In this document: one piece after another, positions 57,890 to 64,000 of the stretch
Position numbering within the stretch: the first letter of the stretch is position 1
Layout of the letters: every line of letters begins with the position of its first letter
Assembly (NCBI RefSeq): GCF_001411555.2
Contig: NC_049903.1
Coordinates: 30,173,083 to 30,237,082 of the forward strand
From: Juglans regia
Taxonomy: Eukaryota; Streptophyta; Magnoliopsida; Fagales; Juglandaceae
Length of the DNA: 64,000 bases
Direction: 5' to 3'
Made by a program: the position numbers and the translations under genes
Notes under the pieces: generated by a model
What the model was told of the DNA's origin: nothing
What the model saw: the letters and a program-made list of their open reading frames with translations, nothing else
Databases searched by the model: none

Positions 57890-58052
57890 ACTTCCCATAA
57901 ATACATTAAAACTCATCTTAACATTCAAACACATCTTATAAACTCATCTTAGGTAGACCCCACAAAACTCACTCCACTATCTTAACACACTATTATTTAT
58001 AAAAAAACTCAGCACATCTCAACTCAACTCAACATCTAAGCAGGGCCTAAAG
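57890..58052 (-). mobile_element. MITE fragment, GATGAGTTGAG-like
   Basis: Contains AAACTCATCTTA repeated three times and CATCTCAACTCAACTCAACATC, the complement of the GAGTTGAGATG end of the family. Less AT-rich than the others, so perhaps another subfamily. Confidence 0.5.
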
Positions 58053-58240
58053 AGTAATGATATCTATACAGTATTCGTCGTAATATTTTTCACAATACAT
58101 AATAGTAAAGTAGTGTAGAATGAGAGCATTTTATAAGGAGAGCTTCTACTCATCTGCCTCCTTCCCACATACACCACACGAAACTGGAGATGTGGCTTTT
58201 TTTTCTTTTTAATGAAACGCATGCATTTCAATTAGACCTT

Positions 58241-58606
58241 TTAATACTTAAATACCCATGCCCATACCCAAATCACAGCGCCACCGTCTACCACTGCAAA
58301 CAAGTGCTTGAAGCACAACAAAACCACTAAGAAAAACCCACCCATCAAGTCCCTCTCTTCCTCCAAATATGAAAGCAATATGAACAAGAACCCCAACAAA
58401 AATCCATTGTACTGGAAATGGACATGGTCCACAATCACAAGTATTGGGGACCAAATGACCAATACCCAAATCAAAGTTCTCCTCTTCAAATCCAAATCCT
58501 TAGTCAATCTATAAACCCCATACAACATACACAAATCAGACAAGATTATAGTGATTCTCTAGAACGAAACCACTGTGCTGGAGTTATAGTTGAGGCCCTT
58601 TTGTAG
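58241..58606 (-). pseudogene. ALG8-like glucosyltransferase gene fragment
   Basis: The minus strand encodes VDHVHFQYNGFLLGFL, LEEERDLMGGFF and LLCFKHLFAVV. These closely resemble the ALG6/ALG8 ER-membrane glucosyltransferases, best matching ALG8 in my memory. The intact enzyme adds glucose to the lipid-linked oligosaccharide for N-glycosylation. Upstream of the 100-residue frame the homology continues (NYNSSTVVSF) through a TAG near 58567. After FAVV it breaks off. Only about 120 of roughly 500 residues remain, with no start, so it is a captured or duplicated fragment. Confidence 0.75.
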
Positions 58607-59180
58607 GTGAATGATTTGGGGGTCGATAAGGTTGGCAAAATGGAGAGCTAGTCTCATCGGAGTCATTCACGAGGGGAGAGGAATTTGGTGAGGGATTTCA
58701 CGGGGGAGAGAGATTTCTCATGGGGGGAGGGTGTATTTTGGTGAGGGATTTCTGAAGGGAGGAGAGGAATTTCAGATTCAGGGAGGGAAAGGCTTCACGA
58801 GAGAGGGACTCAAGATTTCGTTTCAGTTGGACCGAATTTCAAGTTAGACCGGTTTGCCACATCAGATTCGTGTGGCGTGTGATGCCCAAACCGAACTAAG
58901 AATATATTTTCTCTTTTATGAATTGTTATTTTTATAAGATATTTTATAATAATATCATTAATTTTAAAATATAGTTGTAAAATGTGTTGTGAAAATTATT
59001 GTGCTTATTATTTTTGTATATTAAATACAACACATGTATATAGTAATTAAAATATGTATGATATAGTTTTTATCTTTGTTGAATGAAGAGAGTAGGTTAG
59101 GGCAATTAGAGGCAGCTTTTAATAACTAGAGACTACATTCCCCTCTCTGGTTCTCGTCCTAAGTAGAGGCATTACTACTG
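58607..59180. other. Purine-rich spacer and LINE 5' flank
   Basis: GGGGGAGAG and GAGGGATTTC words repeat at 58665-58790. ACCGGTTTGCC near 58847 recalls the arms of the hAT-like element at 57117. No gene. Confidence 0.4.
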
Positions 59181-59242
59181 CCTAGTACAGTTTCGCAGGG
59201 TTTTTGTCCTTGAGGTAGGGTAAGTTTTCGAGTGAAGCAAGA

Positions 59243-60230
59243 ATGGAAGATAATCTAGATGAGATGTACAAGTGTCTCTTTTTGACTGAAAGAGAGGAGG
59301 ATGCAGTGGTTGCAGAAACTGGTAAACTAGAAGAGGTCACATTATGTGGTGGGAAAGGATTGATTATGACTCTACTGACTAAAAAGCATGTTAATCGGAT
59401 GGCATTCAAGATGACGATGAAGAGGGCTTGGCGTCCTGTGAAAGTTGTACAGCTTAGGGATCTTAACTCGGTCTTGACTTTTGTTGAATTTGATGATCAT
59501 CGTGATAAGGAATAGGTGATAAGGGAGGGACCATGGTCATTTGATAAGCATTTGGTCATGGTTCAGGAGGTGGATGGTCGACAACAAGTTCATCCGATAA
59601 AAATCACAAAAGCATCATTCTGGGTGAGGCTCCATGATCTTCCACTCAGAGCTAGGAATGAGTATGTGGGGAATATAATAGGGAAGGTGGAAGAGGTTGA
59701 TGTGGAGAAGGGGGAGATGGTGTTAAGGAGTGTGGGTTGAAGCAGACGGAGTCTCTGGTTGAGGGGGTGGAAAGATTGCCGTATGGAGCTTAGCTGAGGG
59801 CGGCAAATTATGGAGGAAGAATGAAGGAGGTTGTGCTTGGGATTGCCGTGAGACACCTAGAATGGAGCAACCACCTGCTTAAGCGAATGTTTCAGGCAAG
59901 TCAGCTGAAGCAGTGGCGGAGCAAGGTGCTGAAATGATGGGCACCAAATCTCTTTTTCAAAATGTACCTGTTCCGAAAGTTTACGTAGATCCTAAGGCAA
60001 TTGAGATTAGCATTGCAAGGAATTTGGAGAGAAGTGTGAAAGGAATGGTGGAGGAAAACAAGGAACAGGTGATTGAAGGCAACGAGGTTTTAGGAGCTGT
60101 TACAGGGGGATTTCAAATAAATGAGGAAGAAGATAAAAATGTGGATTTATCTGTGTTTAATATGGGATCGCGAGATGATGGGCTTTTTGTCAATGTAAGG
60201 CCTAGTAAAATGAAAGAGGTGATGGGCTAG
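59243..60230 (+). pseudogene. LINE ORF1 (DUF4283-type), interrupted
   Basis: From ATG 59243 the frame carries MTLLTKKHVNRMAFKMTMKR and VVQLRDLNSVLTFVEF, hits a TAG at 59513-59515, and continues as VIREGPWSFDKHLVMVQE and FWVRLHDLPLRARNE, the DUF4283 pattern of plant L1 ORF1. A frameshift follows near 59738. The 59913-60230 frame is a low-complexity Glu/Val-rich continuation. The usual zinc knuckle after DUF4283 was not found. Confidence 0.8.
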
Positions 60231-60287
60231 GAAAGGAAGGAGAAGCCCGATGGGTGTAGTAGTCGTAAGTGGAAACGACTGTCATTT

Positions 60288-61240
60288 TTGGCAAAAGATT
60301 CATCTGCAGCAGCTGCGAGTCCCCAACGGTCTTCCATTCCTAAAAAAGATAGGGGTTGCTTAAGGAGGATGAAGATGAGGGCATTGACAGGCCTGCGAAG
60401 CGTGGAGCAACGAAAAGAGTTTGTGAGCTTGGAACTTATCACTATGTACAGAATGGATCGGCGGATACTGGAGAACAGCCCTCTGGGACCAATGAAGATC
60501 GATAGTTGGAATGCCCTTGGGCTTGGGAACCCACTAGGCATTCAAGCCCTCTATGACCTGGTGAAGAGGGAAGTGCCCGATATCCTATTTTTACAGGAGA
60601 CAAGACTCAAAACTCTCGAATTTGAGGTATGTAAATTTAAATTAGGTTTTCCTAATTGTTTGGTTATGGACAATGTTGATAGAAAAGGAGGCCTCGCATT
60701 GTTTTGGGGAGGGGAGATATCTCTGTTTATTATCAACTATCCACAATGTCATATTGATGTTGTTGTGGAGGATGATTCATTGAAAGGTAGATGGTTTTTT
60801 ACGGGTATCTACGGGTACCCTGAGACGAGTCAAAGATTCAAAACATGGCAATTGTTACGTTCTTTGTGTAGGAAAAATGATGAAGCATGGATGGTTTTAA
60901 GGGATTTCAATGAAGTATTACATCATAATGAGAAATATGGGGGTAATCCAAGGCCTGATTGGCAACTATCTGCCTTTAGGGAATTGGTTAATGATTGTGC
61001 TTTGAGGGATTTGGGGTTTCAGGGTAATAAATTTACTTGGAGCAATCGTAGAGTAGGTCCTCATTGTATTTGTGAGAGGCTTGATAGGGATATGGCTAAT
61101 TCCCAATGGTGGAGTAGATACCCTAGTGCTTCTGCTACTCATGGTCTGGTGGCTTACTCAAATCATGTTCCATTTTGGGTTAATACTGAGGGGGTGGGGG
61201 ATGGGGGATGGGAGCAAGATCAGATCACAAAGGCAGTTTA
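60288..61240 (+). pseudogene. LINE ORF2 endonuclease domain
   Basis: A 317-codon frame. The AP-endonuclease-like domain begins at IDSWNALGLGNPLGIQAL (about residue 68) and shows PDILFLQETRL, GGLALFWGG, WFFTGIYGYPE and FNEVLHHNEKYGG. Two catalytic-site motifs are altered: GDFNE reads RDFNE, and SDHxP reads SNHVP. The nicking activity that starts target-primed reverse transcription is therefore probably lost. A frameshift near 61195 separates it from the RT part. Confidence 0.88.
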
Positions 61241-61289
61241 GATTTGAAGAAATGTGGGTAGGGATGCAGGCTTGTGAAGACATTATTAG

Positions 61290-62985
61290 AGCTACTTGGA
61301 GGAGGGGGGAAATAATGCAGATATGAATACTATCTTGGGTCTAATAAAGGAGTGTGAGACTAAGCTAGATAGGTGGGATAAGCAATCATTTGGCAATGTG
61401 CAAAAGCAGTTACAAAGGGAAAAACAGAATATGGAAAGCTTGCATACTAATGATCATGTGGGAGTACATATAGAAGAACATAAAAACGCTCGGGAGGAGG
61501 TACAAAAATGGTTGGAAAGAGATGAAGTCATGTGGAGGCAGAGGTCTAAAGCTTTGTGGCTGAAAGAAGGTGATCAAAATTCTAAGTATTTTCACATGAA
61601 GGCTTCTCAAAGGAGGAAGAAGAACAAGTTAGTGAGGATTCAAGATGAGAATGGTCATTGGCAGTTTGGTGAGTAGAGAGACAAGGTCATCCTGAGTTAT
61701 TTTGATGAACTTTTTAAGAGTTCCAATCCAAGTGGATCCACAGATTTTTTAGAGACTTAGTCTGGCAGAGTAACTGAATCTATGAATGAATTTCTAAGTC
61801 AATCTTACACTGAAGCGGAAGTGGTGAATGCATTGTCTCAGATGAACCCATCAAAAGCCCCTGGTCCTGATGGAATGTCCCCAATGTTTTTTCAGAAATA
61901 TTGGCTTGTGGTGGGCATACTTATCAGGTGAGTTTCCTTCATCACTCAATCATACACACATTACTCTCATTCCAAAGAAAAAGTCTCCTATGATAGTTGC
62001 TAATTATAGGCCCATTAGCTTGTATAATGTGGCTTATAAGTTGATTGCTAAGGTTATTTCTAATAGATTGAAATCAGTACTGCCTTGTATTATTGGTGAG
62101 AGTCAAAGCGCTTTTGTTCCTGGCCAGTTAATTACGGATAATATTCTTATTGATTATGAATTGATACGTTTTCTAAAGCATAATAAAAAAGGAAAAAAAT
62201 GGGTATATGTCTTTAAAGTTAGATATGAGTAAGGCACATGATCAGGTTGAATGGAAATTTATCAAAACTGTGATGGAAGTGATGGGGTTTCAACAGGCTT
62301 TTGTAGATTTGGTGATGTTTTGTGTGCAATCTATTTCTTTTTCAGTGTTGATTAATGGGGTGCCAAAGGGACCTATTAAACATAGCAGTGGCTTGAGAAA
62401 AAGGGACCTTATGTCACCTTACCTCTGCCTTCTTTGTACTAAAGGGTTAACTGCTTTGTTAAGGGCAGCAGAGCTGAGGAAAGAAATTTCTGGGATTCGT
62501 ATTTGTAGAGGGTCTCCTAACATAAATCACTTACTTTTTGCGGATGATAGTGTTATTTTTTGCAAAGCTGAGGTGGTTGAAAATAGGAGAGTACAAGCTG
62601 TCTTAGATTTTTAAGAGAGTGTTTCAGGTCAAAAAATAAATAAACAAAAAAAGCTATGGTGTTTAGTAGTAATGTTGGAGAGGAAATGAAGGAGGAGATT
62701 AGACAGGTATGGGGAAACCGTGAGATACAACAATATGAGAAGTATCTTGCTTTACCTCCGATAGTTGGTAGATAAAAAACAAGAGCTTTTCAATCCATTA
62801 AGAAGAGGGCATGGTAAAAACTTTAAAGTTGGAATGAGAAATTGTTGTCTCAAGCTGGTAAAGAGGTGTTACAAAAAGCTGTAGCCTTGTCCATTCCAAC
62901 ATACACTATGAGTTGTTTCCTATTGCCAACCAATTTTTGTTCTAAATTGTTAATTAATATAATATTAGAAAGTATTAGATTAGCA
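61290..62985 (+). pseudogene. LINE ORF2 reverse transcriptase, truncated
   Basis: The frame at 61296 carries WLKEGDQNSKYFHMKASQRR, typical of the linker before RT. After stops come SKAPGPDGM (near 61855), ITLIPKKKSPMIVANYRPIS (61955-62014), SQSAFVPGQLITDNI, a frameshift near 62210, LDMSKAHDQVEW and the RT core FADDS near 62540. The sequence decays after 62620 and stops near 62985, where another repeat begins. RNase H, 3' UTR and poly(A) are missing. Confidence 0.88.
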
Positions 62986-62989
62986 GGGA

Positions 62990-63181
62990 ATATTTGGGCG
63001 GCTAGGGTTTGAGTCTGAGAAGATGAGTTTCTCTTTATAAGGACAGGTTGACACTCAAGATAAAAACTCGTTTCTAGTCGGGTTGGAGATCCGATCAAAT
63101 AGCAATCCGAAAAAAGTCGGGTTGGATCCGGTCATTTTAATCGGGCCCTTCGATTTATCAGGCCTGCACAGCCCAACCCTA
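62990..63181 (-). repeat. TAGGGCTGTGCA repeat, copy 2 (inverted)
   Basis: Read on the minus strand it starts TAGGGTTGGGCTGTGCAGGC, has the GGGCCCGATT / CAACCCGACT patches, and ends AAACCCTAGCCGCCC, as in copy 1 at 32548-32735. It cuts off the LINE. Confidence 0.6.
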
Positions 63182-63394
63182 CCTCTACGACATTTGTTTC
63201 ACTCTCTTATATTAGAAGTTTCTAGACGAGCCCCCGTTCCTCCAACCTTATTACATAGAAAGAAAATCATAAATATATATTCGCCAGCATATATTTAATC
63301 CAATATGTGATACGTGTCATACAAGGGACACATCTATTCCTTTCACATGCACCAATCTAAACTAGTAATATTCTTGCTGAAAATTGTTTACTTG
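63182..63394. other. Short unassigned interval
   Basis: No recognisable feature. Confidence 0.4.
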
Positions 63395-63562
63395 GCTTGT
63401 TTTTGTTGAGATAAATTAAGATAAAAGTTAAAAATTAAATAAAATATTATTAAAATATTTTTTTAATATTATTTTTATTTTAATATTTAAAAAAGTTAAA
63501 TTATTTATTTTATTTTATATGAGAATTTGAAAAAATTATAATAATAAGATGAGATGAAATCT
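63395..63562 (+). mobile_element. MITE, GATGAGTTGAG family
   Basis: TTGTTGAGATAAATTAAGAT at the left, AAATAAAATATTATTAAAAT inside and AATAAGATGAGATGAAATC at the right parallel the copy at 29018-29225. Confidence 0.6.
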
Positions 63563-63872
63563 GCATACATTTGTGGTGTACATTTTGGGAACTTTTTTTT
63601 TTTTTCTAAGTACTCTCAGCAATTTGGAAATATATAAATACTATTGTAAATTTGTATGTTCCGTCTTCGGATCAAATGAAGTTGGTCACATTTGTTGCAA
63701 TTTTTTTTTTAAATATATTTATCCAACTTATATCACATTTGTGGAACTTTATTTCTCTAAAACTTGACGACAAATTTGCCCTACTCCGTTCAATGTTATA
63801 TAAGATGTGTTGATTTATAAAATTTCTTGTATAATGTTTTTTTCTAGGGATTTCCATGACATATCATATTGG

Positions 63873-64000
63873 TCCGTTTGGATACAGAAATACTTTCAAT
63901 TCATTTCATCTCATCATTACATCTTCTTCAACTTTTCATATAAAATATAATAAAGAATTTAATTTTTTTAAATTTTAAAATAATAATAATATTAAAAAAT
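63873..64000 (-). mobile_element. MITE, same family, running off the window
   Basis: Starts CCGTTTGGATACAG with AATTCATTTCATCTCATC, then the AT-rich body read in reverse. The other end lies beyond the window. The 63563-63872 interval before it is AT-rich with no gene. Confidence 0.65.

Noticed and set aside
59590..60541. Minus-strand frames over the LINE
   Set aside because: Antisense shadows of the LINE ORF1 and endonuclease.

Overview
This is nuclear DNA from a flowering plant. The spliced protein-kinase and alpha-expansin genes have typical eudicot exon structures. Almost everything else is plant transposable elements: Ty3/gypsy, Ty1/copia, L1-type LINE, CACTA, hAT-like elements and MITEs. 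The recurring AT-rich MITEs with GATGAGTTGAG-type ends remind me of walnut/pecan-type (Juglandaceae or wider Fagales) genomes. That placement is recollection, not proof.

Layout. 1-4.1 kb: a minus-strand, coding-less copia-type tandem array (LTR, internal, LTR, partial internal). 4.1-10.1 kb: a broken gag-like gene split by a MITE and a 2.1-kb hAT-like element with an AT-rich core. 10.1-16.2 kb: a decayed Ty3/gypsy element with satellite-like sequence in its presumed 5' LTR region, followed by a small coiled-coil cassette between opposing LTR ends. 16.4-21.7 kb: a decayed Tat/Ogre-like Ty3 element interrupted by other LTR material. 21.7-26.7 kb: two LTR-like sequences in inverted orientation forming a large degenerate palindrome. 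26.7-27.7 kb: a copia integrase/RT relic.

Two host genes look intact. One is a six-exon receptor-like cytoplasmic kinase of the PBL/APK1 group (28.8-31.7 kb, +, 365 aa). The other is a three-exon alpha-expansin (53.7-55.3 kb, -, 258 aa). Two host-gene fragments are dead: a PPR gene (32.8-33.5 kb) and a piece of an ALG8-like glucosyltransferase (58.2-58.6 kb).

The central block (34.5-51.0 kb) is a three-level nest. A roughly 6.2-kb CACTA transposon carries a solo copia-type LTR with a GAACG target duplication. That solo LTR carries a nearly intact Tekay-like Ty3/gypsy chromovirus of 9.4 kb, whose LTRs differ at about 36 sites by hand count. The Ty3 element has a gag and a long pol frame. Between them lies an 88-bp GT...AG segment whose removal would bring gag and protease into one frame, which is the most interesting single observation here. 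The CACTA element keeps a Transposase_24-like gene and the C-terminal part of a TNP2 transposase on the minus strand. A divergently oriented gene fragment of the 'putative plant transposon protein' type lies on the plus strand.

The right end (57-64 kb) holds a second hAT-like element with an AT-rich core, MITEs, the ALG8-like fragment, and an L1-type LINE with recognisable ORF1, endonuclease and RT that is truncated in its 3' part. I saw no rRNA genes, tRNA genes or CRISPR arrays.
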